Shown here: in pieces, positions 16,658-25,758 of the stretch
Position numbering within the stretch: the stretch's first letter is position 1
Layout of the letters: each line of letters starts with the position of its first letter
Assembly: GCF_002215035.1 (NCBI RefSeq)
Contig: NZ_NKFP01000004.1
Span: forward strand, 683,726-747,725
DNA length: 64,000 nucleotides
Reading direction: 5' to 3'
Source: Leptolyngbya ohadii IS1
GTDB taxonomy: Bacteria > Cyanobacteriota > Cyanobacteriia > Elainellales > Elainellaceae
The notes under the pieces: model-generated
Told to the model about the DNA's origin: nothing
Databases searched by the model: none
What the model saw: the letters and a program-made list of their open reading frames with translations, nothing else
Made by a program: the position numbers and the translations under genes

Positions 16658-18025
16658 ATGAACCCTGAATCTGTGAATTCTTCCTGTTCCCTCTCTGTCG
16701 CGACTGAGTTTCTTTGTGTGATTTCCCAGTCCCTCGGATCGGTCACTGAACGATCTGCGACCTACCTCGCCAGCGAGCTACCCGATCTGCCCATCGGTGG
16801 TAGTCCTGCTTCAATCGGAGACCCCACTGCCCTGGAAGGTATCCCAATTGAGGAGACGGTCAATCCTTGCTCTACTCACTATTCACCCGCCGATCGCCTG
16901 CTTCGGGAAGAATTGACAGCAAAATTACTGAGTGACTGTGCAACCGCTGACTTGCCGCACTCTCCCGCACTCCGTATCCTGATCGATCGCATCCTCACCG
17001 AAGTCGAGCGAATTTGCGACAAGAGCGATCGCATCCGTAATTCCGACCAGCCGCAAACCTGGCTGCTGAATTTGGCAAAGCATCGGCTGCACAAGTGCCT
17101 CCACTACTACAAACTTGGCTCCAGGCGGGGTCGAGTCGAGCTGCACAGCCACCTCAGTACGATGGTTTACCGCCATATTGTGGCAGGTCAGCCCCAGATG
17201 GGATTCACGGCTCGCTATGGGCTGATCGAGGATTTTTTGCAGGGATTTTATATTGAAGTCCTGAAAGCCTTTCGGCGCGAGCATCAGTTCCCGGAAGACT
17301 ACTGCCCTCGCAGCCGCTTGCAGCTTGCGGAATACATGGCATTTACGGAACAGTACGCCAAACGCAAAATTGGGCTACCCGGTCGCCGTACCCAGCAGCT
17401 CATCGTCCTCCGTGCCCAGGGGTTTGCCCACCGACAGCCGCCGGAAACCGCGATCGATCTGGAGATGGCGATCGAAAATGCCAAAAGCGAAGAAGCGGAG
17501 CAGTTTAGCCGATCACCCCTGGTACAGCAAGTCCGGGAACAAATGGTCGCCGAAATGACCGACCCCACCGATTTTGTGCTGCGCGATCGGGTTGTGACGG
17601 AGCTAATCAGCTATCTGGAAGCACAGGGACAGCCGGACTGCGTAGACTACCTTACGCTCAAACTCCAGGATCTCTCCGCCCCAGAAATTGACGACATCCT
17701 CAATCTGTCTCCCCGGCAACGGGACTATTTGCAGCAGCGGTTTAAGTATCACGTTGAGAAGTTTGCCCGATCGCACCGCTGGCAGCTCGTACATCAATGG
17801 CTGGGCGCAGACCTGGATCAGAATTTAGGGATGTCGATGCAGCAGTGGGAAAATTTTCTTCAGCAGCTTTCTCCCGACCAGCAGCAGCTCATTCAGCTAA
17901 AACGGCAGCAGCGCAGCGATCAGGAAATTGCCAAGAAATTACGCTGTACTCCCAAACAGGTGCAAAAACGGTGGGTTGCCCTCCTGGAAATGGCATGGCA
18001 GGCACGTAATAATATAAGTCCCTAA
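16658..18025 (+). CDS. hetZ: HetZ-family protein
   Basis: 455 residues, matching the heterocyst differentiation protein HetZ in its core: HKCLHYYKLGSRRGRVELH near residue 148, RSRLQLAEYMAFTEQYAKR near 214, LPGRRTQQLIVLRAQGF near 238, LKLQDLSAPEIDDIL near 335, and SPRQRDYLQQRFKYH near 352. The C-terminus is a sigma-region-4-like helix-turn-helix (SDQEIAKKLRCTPKQVQKRW). In Anabaena, HetZ is a DNA-binding regulator of early heterocyst formation; homologues also occur in non-heterocystous filaments. A GTG eight codons upstream (16634) is an alternative start. patU is not next to it here. Confidence 0.78.
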   Translation: MNPESVNSSCSLSVATEFLCVISQSLGSVTERSATYLASELPDLPIGGSPASIGDPTALEGIPIEETVNPCSTHYSPADRLLREELTAKLLSDCATADLPHSPALRILIDRILTEVERICDKSDRIRNSDQPQTWLLNLAKHRLHKCLHYYKLGSRRGRVELHSHLSTMVYRHIVAGQPQMGFTARYGLIEDFLQGFYIEVLKAFRREHQFPEDYCPRSRLQLAEYMAFTEQYAKRKIGLPGRRTQQLIVLRAQGFAHRQPPETAIDLEMAIENAKSEEAEQFSRSPLVQQVREQMVAEMTDPTDFVLRDRVVTELISYLEAQGQPDCVDYLTLKLQDLSAPEIDDILNLSPRQRDYLQQRFKYHVEKFARSHRWQLVHQWLGADLDQNLGMSMQQWENFLQQLSPDQQQLIQLKRQQRSDQEIAKKLRCTPKQVQKRWVALLEMAWQARNNISP

Positions 18026-18537
18026 TTAGTTCTTAATTACTTCTGAATTGCTTCTTGGCTAGCACAATAAATTAGGTGACGTCGAATTAGAAATAATTCA
18101 TTGATCACGATCGCAAAAGGCTTAAACTGGTCAAGCCGTTGAGGTTATTTTACAGAAGTATTCCCCTTTTTTAGATCCACTCTAAATCCTTCTCTCAATA
18201 TTGGGGGAGGGATTTTTAGATGCAAAATTAATGCAAAATTTTCTTGTCCATGCCCCAATCAGAACTACCCGTTGTATCGTCACCTGACTTTTTCTGACTT
18301 CCACGCCTGACCTTTTCAGTCCTTTTCAAACTGACTCTTTGAGCAAAGAAATTTAGATTGGATTCAAGGTTGAAATCAAAAGTCAATCAAAACGAACGCA
18401 ATGAATCAGGCGGGCTGGTTCTCGGAAGAAGAGTTAATCAAAACCTGCATTGATTTAGCAAACTTTTGAACCATTTCGATCTCAAATCACTGCTCTTTTT
18501 GCAGTCATTCACAGTCAGTAAAAAAGGACAAAGTAAC
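18026..18537. other. Intergenic region before RTX gene
   Basis: About 510 A/T-rich bases with a short hairpin GGCTT ... AAGCC at 18119-18137 downstream of hetZ and T-rich runs near 18165. It may hold the hetZ terminator and the RTX gene promoter. No gene seen. Confidence 0.45.
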
Positions 18538-20088
18538 ATGGCAATTATTAACGGAACCAACATCAGCGATCGTCTCTTTGGCACGATCGACGCAGATCAA
18601 CTCAATGGTCTGGCTGGAGGCGATTTACTTTTAGGAGATTCCGGCGACGATATTCTGGATGGCGGTCTGGACGATGACCAGATGCGCGGCGGCAGCGGCA
18701 ACGATATTTACATTGTGGATAGCGATCGGGATCAGGTTATTGAAGATCCGAATGGCGGCACTGATTTAGTGCGATCGAGTGCCCGGTTTACAACGCTCTC
18801 CGCCAGCGTGGAAAACCTGGAGCTGGTCAGCGGGGCATCGGTGGGTCGCGGCAACGAGCTGAACAACACGATCACCAGTTTTGTGGGCAGCAGCCTGTTC
18901 GGTGGCAGCGGTGACGATACGCTAAACGGCTCTGTGTTTGACGATCAGCTTTTTGGCGAAGCGGGAAACGATATTTTGAATGGCGGCGCAGGAAACGATG
19001 TACTCGATGCCCGTCTCAACGATTTTTTCACCGGACGCGATATCCTGAATGGCGGATCGGGCGATGACACCTATATCATCAACGCCAACTCGATTGTCAA
19101 TGAAGATGCCAACGCCGGAATTGATACGGTGAGAGCCATCAGCAGCTATACGCTCACAGCAAACGTCGAAAATCTCACCTTCTCCGGCATCAGTAACGCA
19201 GTCGTTGGAACGGGCAACGCGCTCAACAACTCGATCGTGGGCGGTAACGGCAACGATACGCTAAAGGGGGAAGCGGGCAATGACACCCTGGGCGAACGGA
19301 ATAATGTAATCCAGAATTTCACGGGTTTGGTGGAACTGGGCGACTTTGGCGATGATGTCCTGGACGGTGGCACGGGCGACGATACGATGTTCGGGGGGAT
19401 TGGCAACGACACCTATATTGTTGATAGCGTGGGCGATCGGGCGATCGAGTTTGTCAGTTCGGTTGCCGACCCTGAAACCGGATTTATCTTCCAGGGTGGG
19501 GTTGATACGGTGCAGGCTTCGGTTAGCTTTACCCTGGGCAATTTGCTGGAAAATCTGACCCTGACGGGAACTGCCGCAATCAATGGGACAGGCAATAGCC
19601 TCAATAACACCCTTACGGGCAACAATGCTGCGAATACGCTGGAGGGTCTGGCAGGAAATGATACGCTGTTGGGCAGGGGCGGTGCCGATGTGCTGCGGGG
19701 TGGTGCAGGAAACGATGTGCTGGTCGGCGGCGCAGGTGCCGATGTTCTAACGGGGGGTGATGGCGCAGATTCCTTTGTATTTGACATTGGTTCTGCCTAC
19801 AACCAGAACACGATCGGCAAAGACATCATCAAAGACTTTAGGATTGGTTTAGACAAAATCGTGCTGGATCAAACGACTTTTGGCAACATCAGCCGATCGG
19901 ACTTTGCGATCGTGGCAAACGATTTGGCGGCAGCAACTAATACCAAACTCATCGTTTACAGCGAAGCAACGGGCAAACTGTTCTTTAACCAAAACGGCAG
20001 TGCCAGCGGATTGGGTCGAGGCGGATATTTTGCCACCCTGCAAGGCGCACCCGAATTGAGTGCAAGCGACATTCAAATTCAGGCGTAG
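18538..20088 (+). CDS. RTX/hemolysin-type calcium-binding repeat protein
   Basis: 516 residues built almost wholly of GGxGxDxLx nonapeptide repeats, in blocks near residues 25-60, 120-165, 240-300 and 355-400. They form parallel beta-rolls that bind Ca2+. Between blocks lie repeated Asn/Leu-rich modules (ASVENLELV, ANVENLTFSG, LLENLTLTG) each ending in GN-LNN, which are seen in secreted cyanobacterial repeat proteins. There is no N-terminal signal peptide, and the C-terminal 110 residues are the likely type I secretion signal region. ATG at 18538 follows AAGGA. Secretion ABC genes are not nearby. Confidence 0.88.
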   Translation: MAIINGTNISDRLFGTIDADQLNGLAGGDLLLGDSGDDILDGGLDDDQMRGGSGNDIYIVDSDRDQVIEDPNGGTDLVRSSARFTTLSASVENLELVSGASVGRGNELNNTITSFVGSSLFGGSGDDTLNGSVFDDQLFGEAGNDILNGGAGNDVLDARLNDFFTGRDILNGGSGDDTYIINANSIVNEDANAGIDTVRAISSYTLTANVENLTFSGISNAVVGTGNALNNSIVGGNGNDTLKGEAGNDTLGERNNVIQNFTGLVELGDFGDDVLDGGTGDDTMFGGIGNDTYIVDSVGDRAIEFVSSVADPETGFIFQGGVDTVQASVSFTLGNLLENLTLTGTAAINGTGNSLNNTLTGNNAANTLEGLAGNDTLLGRGGADVLRGGAGNDVLVGGAGADVLTGGDGADSFVFDIGSAYNQNTIGKDIIKDFRIGLDKIVLDQTTFGNISRSDFAIVANDLAAATNTKLIVYSEATGKLFFNQNGSASGLGRGGYFATLQGAPELSASDIQIQA

Positions 20089-20220
20089 TTGATCTAGTAG
20101 TCGCTCTCAACGTCAGCGAGGTTTAATTCACCTGAAGATAAAAAATTCTATCTGACAGTCTGTTAGGAACCTCAGTCACGCATTCAGTCGTTTATTTTGC
20201 TTCTATCGTTGTCTCCGATG

Positions 20221-20257
20221 CCCCGCTATTGCAGAACGCTCTGCGATCGGGGTTTTT
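20221..20257 (+). terminator. Rho-independent terminator
   Basis: A two-tier stem: CCCCG (20221-20225) with CGGGG (20248-20252), and inside it GCAGA (20231) with TCTGC (20240), followed by five T. It lies 130 bp past the RTX gene and probably ends its transcript; on the other strand it also faces the sigma-like gene. Confidence 0.75.
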
Positions 20258-20315
20258 CTGGTTGAATCCTCAGTTTAGAGGATCGATCGTCCAAAAGGGG
20301 CTTAACAGAAAGTGC

Positions 20316-20996
20316 TTAAGGCGTTGGGCTAAGCGGCAGATCCGCCATGTCGCCAGTTCCGTCCATTGGAGAGTCGATCGATCGATCCAGATACACCGCA
20401 GCCACATCGGCAGGCAGGGCGGATTCCAAAAGCTTCTGGCTTTCTTCGATCTGTCGGCGCACTTCAGCAGGGGTTACAATCTGTCCTTCTGCCTGTAAAT
20501 AGGCGGCGATCCGGGTTTCGCTCCAGTGGAATGTCTGGGAAAGCAGCACTATCAATCGCTGGGCAGGATGCAGTTGCTCCAATGCCTGTTCCACAAAGCA
20601 CCACAGCGGTGGCGAGGCTTCCCGTAAAGAATACTGAATCGACTCTACGGGGGGCAGTTCGACTCGATTAATACAAAGCGCCGTCACCTGAATCAGCCAG
20701 CTTTGCAGCGTCGGATTCTCCCCCTCCGAAGGGTTCTGACCCCGCAGATCGAGTCCGCCCAGCTCGTAATAAATGTGTCGCCACGTTACGGCAAACAGGT
20801 AGTCCGCCTGGGCAGGGGATTTAATCGAGTGGTGGATCAGCGAATAAACGATCGGGCTGTAGCGGCAGAAAATTGCCAGAAAGTATTTCCCCGCATCCGG
20901 GTGTCGCTGAAACAGCAGCAGCAGTTCCGGGTCGCTGTAGTGTTCCAGAGAAGAGACGATCGCGTGATTGCATTCAGGAAATTTGGGAATCTGCAC
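20316..20996 (-). CDS. Sigma-70-like protein
   Basis: 226 residues. YSDPELLLLFQRHPDAGKYF near residue 20 resembles sigma region 2, and a region-4-like helix-turn-helix spans about residues 140-195 (LEQLHPAQRLIVLLSQTFHWSETRIAAYL). This matches a group of cyanobacterial ECF-like or sigma-like proteins that lack several core-binding residues. It could be a true alternative sigma factor or a related regulator. It is monocistronic, with no anti-sigma gene next to it. Confidence 0.6.
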   Translation of the reverse strand: MQIPKFPECNHAIVSSLEHYSDPELLLLFQRHPDAGKYFLAIFCRYSPIVYSLIHHSIKSPAQADYLFAVTWRHIYYELGGLDLRGQNPSEGENPTLQSWLIQVTALCINRVELPPVESIQYSLREASPPLWCFVEQALEQLHPAQRLIVLLSQTFHWSETRIAAYLQAEGQIVTPAEVRRQIEESQKLLESALPADVAAVYLDRSIDSPMDGTGDMADLPLSPTP

Positions 20997-21476
20997 AGCG
21001 TTTTACCCCACACAGCCAGAACGATTACGTTTTTCCGCTATCAAGAAATATTCAGCGGCATCTTGCCAGCACATGATAACCAAGTTCCAGCAAATTTAGC
21101 GCATCTCGGCTAAAAGATTAGGGCAAAAGATTAGGGCAAATAGTAGCGCAAATCCAGACAGACTGATTTAGGTTCTTCCGAAAGACTTATATGGAATACC
21201 CAAGTGGAGCTTATCCTAGCCATAGGTTTTCTTCTCGATCGCGCCTCGGTTTCCGTATCCACGCAACGGTATACTGAAGCTGTAGGTTTTGCGAAGAATC
21301 TTCATGAAGTTGGCGACATAAAAAGCGGCGGAATAGAAAACGGCAGAAATTTGGCAGCCTGTTTCCTTTGGATCTGGTCATGTTGACGCCTTCCCGCAGC
21401 AAAGCCCTGTCTAGCCGACTCGATTAGCGGACCGAATTAGCTGTAGTTGCCCTATTTGTAGCAATTAGCGAAGCCC
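20997..21476. other. Divergent intergenic region
   Basis: 480 bp between the sigma-like gene and ndhA. It contains a short direct repeat AAAGATTAGGGCAAA (21112-21140, two copies). No supported gene. It should contain the ndh operon promoter. Confidence 0.5.
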
Positions 21477-22595
21477 ATGAGTTCAGGAATTGATCTGCAA
21501 GCAAGTTTTATCCAGCTAGCTACGGATTTGGGTCTGTCCCCCAGCCTTGCAAAGGTGCTGTGGATTCCCCTGCCGTCGATTCTGCTGTTAGTAGGAGCCA
21601 CGTTTGGTGTTTTGGTCACCACCTGGCTTGAGCGAAAAATCTCCGCTGCCGCGCAACAACGGATTGGTCCTGAGTTTGCGGGTCCGCTTGGAATGCTGAT
21701 TCCGGTCGCAGACGGTCTGAAGCTGCTGGTTAAAGAAGACCTCGTTCCCACCCGGTCTGACTCGATTCTCTTCACCCTCGGACCTGTGCTGGTGGTAGTT
21801 CCGGTCTTCCTCTCCTTTTTAATTGTGCCCTTTGGGCAAAACCTGCAAATTACTGACCTGGGCATCGGCATCTTCCTCTGGATCTCGCTGTCGAGCATTG
21901 CGCCGATCGGTCTACTGATGGCAGGGTACGCTTCCAATAACAAGTACTCCCTTCTGGGTGGACTGCGGGCAGCGGCTCAGTCAATTAGCTATGAACTGCC
22001 CCTGGCGCTGTCGGTGCTGGCGGTGGTCATGATGTCGAACTCGCTCAGCACGGTGGACATTGTGCAGCAGCAGTCGGGCTACGGCATTCTGGGCTGGAAC
22101 GTCTGGCGGCAACCCCTCGGCTTCATTATTTTCTGGATTTCTGCTCTGGCGGAGTGCGAGCGTCTGCCCTTTGACTTGCCGGAAGCGGAGGAAGAACTGG
22201 TTGCCGGATATCAAACCGAGTATTCCGGTATGAAGTTCGCCCTGTTCTATCTCGCGTCCTACGTCAACCTGGTGCTGTCTGCCCTGCTGTTTGCGGTGCT
22301 GTACCTGGGCGGATGGGAGTTCTTCATTCCCGTGGGGACGATCGCCAACTGGATCGGCGTGAGCGAAAATACCGCCTGGCTGCAAGTGATCACGGGTGGT
22401 CTAGGCATCATGATGACGGTGCTGAAGGCGTACCTGCTGGTCTTCCTGGCGATTCTGCTGCGCTGGACGGTGCCCCGTGTGCGGATTGACCAACTGCTGG
22501 ATCTGGGCTGGAAGTTCCTGCTGCCCGTGTCGCTGGTGAATTTGCTGCTGACCGCTGGTTTGAAGCTAGCGTTTCCCGTTGCCTTCGGCGGCTAG
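21477..22595 (+). CDS. ndhA: NDH-1 subunit 1 (NuoH type)
   Basis: 372 residues, eight transmembrane helices. NdhA is the membrane subunit that joins the peripheral arm to the proton-pumping arm of thylakoid NDH-1 and helps form the plastoquinone site. Family signatures: [21 protein letters not shown] near residue 55 and the acidic loop [26 protein letters not shown] near 225-250. These carry the conserved Glu residues of the E-channel. It starts the ndhA-ndhI-ndhG-ndhE run, the standard cyanobacterial order. Confidence 0.95.
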   Translation: MSSGIDLQASFIQLATDLGLSPSLAKVLWIPLPSILLLVGATFGVLVTTWLERKISAAAQQRIGPEFAGPLGMLIPVADGLKLLVKEDLVPTRSDSILFTLGPVLVVVPVFLSFLIVPFGQNLQITDLGIGIFLWISLSSIAPIGLLMAGYASNNKYSLLGGLRAAAQSISYELPLALSVLAVVMMSNSLSTVDIVQQQSGYGILGWNVWRQPLGFIIFWISALAECERLPFDLPEAEEELVAGYQTEYSGMKFALFYLASYVNLVLSALLFAVLYLGGWEFFIPVGTIANWIGVSENTAWLQVITGGLGIMMTVLKAYLLVFLAILLRWTVPRVRIDQLLDLGWKFLLPVSLVNLLLTAGLKLAFPVAFGG

Positions 22596-22710
22596 GCTGA
22601 ATCGTTTGGATTCCTTACCTGCGGATTTACTGTCTAGGATGAATGGGGAGGGTCTGGCTCTCCCTGCTCTCAATCCCTGAAATTCAGAACTCTAACCACT
22701 CATAAAACCT

Positions 22711-23298
22711 ATGCTGAAGTTTCTTAAGCAAGTCGGCGACTATACAAAAGAAGCAATTCAGGCTGCCAAGTACATCGGTCAGGGTTTATCTGTCACCTTC
22801 GACCATATGCAGCGTCGTCCAGTCACGGTTCAGTATCCCTACGAAAAGCTGATCCCTTCCGAGCGATTCCGGGGACGGATTCACTTTGAGTTTGACAAGT
22901 GTATTGCCTGCGAAGTCTGCGTCCGGGTTTGCCCGATTAACCTGCCCGTAGTGGACTGGGAATTCAACAAAGAAACCAAGAAGAAGAAGCTCAACCACTA
23001 CAGCATCGACTTCGGGGTTTGCATTTTCTGCGGGAACTGCGTGGAATACTGCCCGACCAACTGCCTCTCCATGACGGAAGAGTACGAGCTTTCCACCTAC
23101 GATCGCCACGAACTCAACTACGACAACGTTGCGCTGGGTCGTCTACCTGCCAGCGTTGTGCAGAATCCGATGGTGACACCGCTGCGCGAACTGGTCTACC
23201 TGCCGAAGGGCGTGCTTGATCCCCACGATTTGCCGGAGAATGCAACCCGCGCCGGAAAGCTGCCCCAGGAAATCTTGGAAGAGGCAGAAAGCAAGTAG
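22711..23298 (+). CDS. ndhI: NDH-1 subunit I, 2x[4Fe-4S]
   Basis: 195 residues. Two 4Fe-4S ferredoxin motifs, [12 protein letters not shown] near residue 64 and [12 protein letters not shown] near 104, carry the eight Cys that hold clusters N6a and N6b. NdhI passes electrons from ferredoxin via the peripheral arm toward plastoquinone. The N-terminal amphipathic helix and the VQYPYEKL segment are conserved. It lies 115 bp after ndhA, with a GGGAG/CTCCC hairpin in the spacer. Confidence 0.95.
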   Translation: MLKFLKQVGDYTKEAIQAAKYIGQGLSVTFDHMQRRPVTVQYPYEKLIPSERFRGRIHFEFDKCIACEVCVRVCPINLPVVDWEFNKETKKKKLNHYSIDFGVCIFCGNCVEYCPTNCLSMTEEYELSTYDRHELNYDNVALGRLPASVVQNPMVTPLRELVYLPKGVLDPHDLPENATRAGKLPQEILEEAESK

Positions 23299-23378
23299 GC
23301 AGCGAATCGCTTAACCGCAGCTAGCCGCGATCGAATCATTGAGACTTATTGGGTTGAGACTATTGGGAGGGACTTAAC

Positions 23379-23981
23379 GTGACGATTGCAGACGGAGTAC
23401 AAATCGTTTCTTTTGGTATTTTGGCATTCATGATGATTGGAGCCGCGCTCGGAGTGGTGCTGCTGCAAAACATCGTCTATTCTGCCTTTTTGCTGGGTCT
23501 GGTGTTTATCAGCATTTCCGGCTTTTACATTCTGCTGAATGCTGGCTTTGTAGCGGCGGCGCAGGTTCTCATCTACGTGGGAGCCGTCAACGTGCTAATT
23601 CTGTTCGGGATCATGCTGGTGAACAAGCGGCAGCCCTTCAGTCCCGTGAAGAATGCCTGGATTGGTCAGGCGGCAACGGCATCAGTCTGCCTCGGCTTGT
23701 TTGCCCTGCTGGGTGCGATGATCCTGGCAACCCCCTGGGCACTCTCTACCGCAATTCCGGCAGGAGAGCAGGCACTCATCACACTGGGCAAGCACTTCTT
23801 CAGCGATTACCTGCTGCCGTTTGAGCTGGCTTCAGTGCTGCTGCTGATGGCGCTGATTGGGGCGATCGTCCTGGCACGTCGAGATTTTCTGCCGGATGAG
23901 CTGGCTGAGCAGGAACGTGGACAGCCTTCCCTCACCCTGCCGGAGCGTCCCCGCGAACTAATTCCGGGCAGCAGAAAGTAA
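23379..23981 (+). CDS. ndhG: NDH-1 subunit 6 (NuoJ type)
   Basis: 200 residues with five transmembrane helices. NAGFVAAAQVLIYVGAVNVLILFGIMLVN around residues 49-80 contains the pi-bulge helix TM3 typical of NuoJ/NdhG. A long hydrophilic tail ends with RPRELIPGSRK. The GTG at 23379 is preceded by GGGAGGG. It is part of the membrane arm of NDH-1 and lies in the ndhA-I-G-E operon, 80 bp after ndhI. Confidence 0.94.
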   Translation: MTIADGVQIVSFGILAFMMIGAALGVVLLQNIVYSAFLLGLVFISISGFYILLNAGFVAAAQVLIYVGAVNVLILFGIMLVNKRQPFSPVKNAWIGQAATASVCLGLFALLGAMILATPWALSTAIPAGEQALITLGKHFFSDYLLPFELASVLLLMALIGAIVLARRDFLPDELAEQERGQPSLTLPERPRELIPGSRK

Positions 23982-24061
23982 TGGGTTCTAGCCTTTGGGC
24001 TAAATCTTGGGCTGAATTTTCGTAAATCTCTTGTTTGACGATCGTTTATCCTTCCATTCCT

Positions 24062-24367
24062 ATGCAACTGCAATACTTTCTTCTTCTGGCTGCGGCTCTG
24101 TTCTGCATTGGGGTTTACGGTCTGGTCACAAGCCGTAACGCGATTCGCGTGCTGATGTCGATCGAGCTGATGCTAAACGCAGTCAACCTGAACCTGATGG
24201 CGTTCTCCAACTACCTCGACCCGCAGGCAATTCGCGGACAGGTATTTACCGTATTCGTGATTACGATCGCGGCAGCAGAGGCGGCAGTCGGTCTGGCAAT
24301 CGTGCTGTCCATCTATCGGAACCGCGATACAGTGGATATGGAGCAGTTCAATATGCTCAAGTGGTAA
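24062..24367 (+). CDS. ndhE: NDH-1 subunit 4L (NuoK type)
   Basis: 101 residues, three transmembrane helices. The signature [12 protein letters not shown] near residue 35 holds the key membrane Glu, and a second Glu lies in [11 protein letters not shown] near 78. The start is the ATG at 24062; the nine extra codons upstream in frame are not family-like. Operon with ndhG upstream (80 bp). Confidence 0.95.
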   Translation: MQLQYFLLLAAALFCIGVYGLVTSRNAIRVLMSIELMLNAVNLNLMAFSNYLDPQAIRGQVFTVFVITIAAAEAAVGLAIVLSIYRNRDTVDMEQFNMLKW

Positions 24368-24411
24368 TTCCCTAAGCGGTAATTTATTGGTCGCATAAGC
24401 CTGGTAGACGA

Positions 24412-25332
24412 TTGCAACTTCAGCAAATTATTGTCGCGTACAAATCCGGAGATCCGCTCAGTCAAAGAACCGCTGAACAGTGTGCCGATCAGCTTGAGAA
24501 GCGAGGCTGTCACGTTCTAGTCGGACCGAGTGGACCCAAAGATAATCCCTATCCAGTCTTTCTTGCCTCCGTGCAAAAGCCGATCGATTTGGCAGTGGTT
24601 CTCGGAGGCGACGGCACGGCTCTCGCAGCCGCAAGACATCTTTCCCCAGATGGCATCCCGATTTTGGCAATCAATGTCGGCGGTCATCTGGGCTTTTTAA
24701 CGGAATCGGCGGATGAACTGCGGAAGCCGGAAGCCATTTGGGATCGATTAGCAGGCGATCGGTTTGCCGTCCAGCGGCGGATGATGCTCCAGGCAACGGT
24801 CTATGAGGGCAACCGCACCAACCTCGACCCGATGAGCGATCGCTATCTGGCGCTAAACGAAATGTGCGTCAAGCCTGCCTCCGCCGATCGCATGATCACC
24901 TCTTTCCTGGAAGTCGAAATCGACGGAGAAATTGTCGATCAGTATCAGGGGGATGGTCTGCTGGTGGCAACTCCCACAGGTTCAACCTGCTACACGCTGG
25001 CGGCAAGTGGTCCAATCGTCCATCCCGGCATGGAAGCGATGATCATTACGCCTATTTGTCCCCTCAGTTTGTCCAGCCGACCGATCGTGCTGCCACCCGG
25101 CTCCGTCATTAGCATCTGGCCCCTTGCCGATCGCGATTTGAACACGAAACTTTGGATGGACGGCGTTTTAGCAACGGCGATCTGGCCCGGTCAGCGAGTT
25201 GATATTCGCATGGCAGAACGTCCGGCGGAATTCATTATCCTGCGCGAAAACTATTCCTACTACCAAACTCTCCGGGAAAAGCTGCAATGGGCAGGGGCGA
25301 TCGTGCGGCATAGCAATAATCATCGGAATTAG
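24412..25332 (+). CDS. nadK: NAD kinase
   Basis: 306 residues. NadK phosphorylates NAD+ to NADP+ using ATP. Motifs: AVVLGGDGTALAAAR near residue 64 (GGDGT), INVGGHLGFLTE near 88, NEMCVKP near 150, and the diagnostic GDGLLVATPTGSTCYTLAASG near 180-200, split around the conserved Thr-Gly-Ser-Thr. The start is a TTG at 24412; there is no in-frame ATG or GTG nearby upstream, and cyanobacterial homologues begin at this point. It follows ndhE by 44 bp and may be co-transcribed, which fits NADPH supply in photosynthetic electron flow. Confidence 0.93.
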   Translation: MQLQQIIVAYKSGDPLSQRTAEQCADQLEKRGCHVLVGPSGPKDNPYPVFLASVQKPIDLAVVLGGDGTALAAARHLSPDGIPILAINVGGHLGFLTESADELRKPEAIWDRLAGDRFAVQRRMMLQATVYEGNRTNLDPMSDRYLALNEMCVKPASADRMITSFLEVEIDGEIVDQYQGDGLLVATPTGSTCYTLAASGPIVHPGMEAMIITPICPLSLSSRPIVLPPGSVISIWPLADRDLNTKLWMDGVLATAIWPGQRVDIRMAERPAEFIILRENYSYYQTLREKLQWAGAIVRHSNNHRN

Positions 25333-25385
25333 GGGAGTGGGGAGCAGGGAGCAGGAGAGAGTGGATTTTTGAGATTGGGGGAAGG
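25331..25385. repeat. G/A-rich heptamer-type repeat
   Basis: Imperfect units of GGGGAGT/GGGAGCAG between nadK and tRNA-Lys, of the kind seen at five other places in the window (see findings). Non-coding. Confidence 0.6.
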
Positions 25386-25447
25386 GGTTGTACATCCTTT
25401 GGGCGTGTGCTAAAGTATTAAAGTTTGCTTCGCAAGGCGAAAGGCAA

Positions 25448-25519
25448 GGGTCGCTAGCTCAGCGGTAGAGCACTCGGCTTTTAACCGATTGGTCCTGGGT
25501 TCGAATCCCAGGCGACCCA
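25448..25519 (+). tRNA. trnK: tRNA-Lys (anticodon UUU)
   Basis: A 72-nt cloverleaf. The acceptor arms GGGTCGC and GCGACCC pair fully, the D-stem is GCTC/GAGC, and the T-arm CTGGG-TTCGAAT-CCCAG is perfect. The anticodon loop CTTTTAA reads UUU. The outermost anticodon stem pair is a C-T mismatch. The discriminator base is A; CCA is not encoded. Confidence 0.95.
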
Positions 25520-25642
25520 TAAAATCTAAGTATCTATAAGGGCAGGCTTTGTGTCTGTCTTTTTTAATTTTCTTTTGTGTTTCCTTGCTGATTTCCTTGT
25601 TCTAATTCTTGTCTCTTTTCTATTCCTAATTCTTGTCCTCTT

Positions 25643-25720
25643 GTTACAATGCTCTGCATTGGAATGGGCATTGAGAGGCTCTGCCTCCAGACTGATTGGG
25701 CGACAGAGCTACATTCGGGC
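25643..25720. repeat. Dispersed repeat, family A, copy 2
   Basis: Shares the CAATGCTCTGC(A/G)TTGGAATG palindrome and the GGCTCTGCCTCCA block with the copy at 5187-5258. The second inverted repeat is degraded (GACAGAGCT). It lies between tRNA-Lys and the 3' end of the amine oxidase gene. Confidence 0.75.
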
Positions 25721-25758
25721 AGTATTCAAGTTGTGGGGCACGGAGGTTCCAACCTCGC

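Noticed and set aside
20366-21113. Plus-strand open frames opposite the sigma-like gene
   Set aside because: They are antisense to a gene with clear sigma-like motifs and have no start context.
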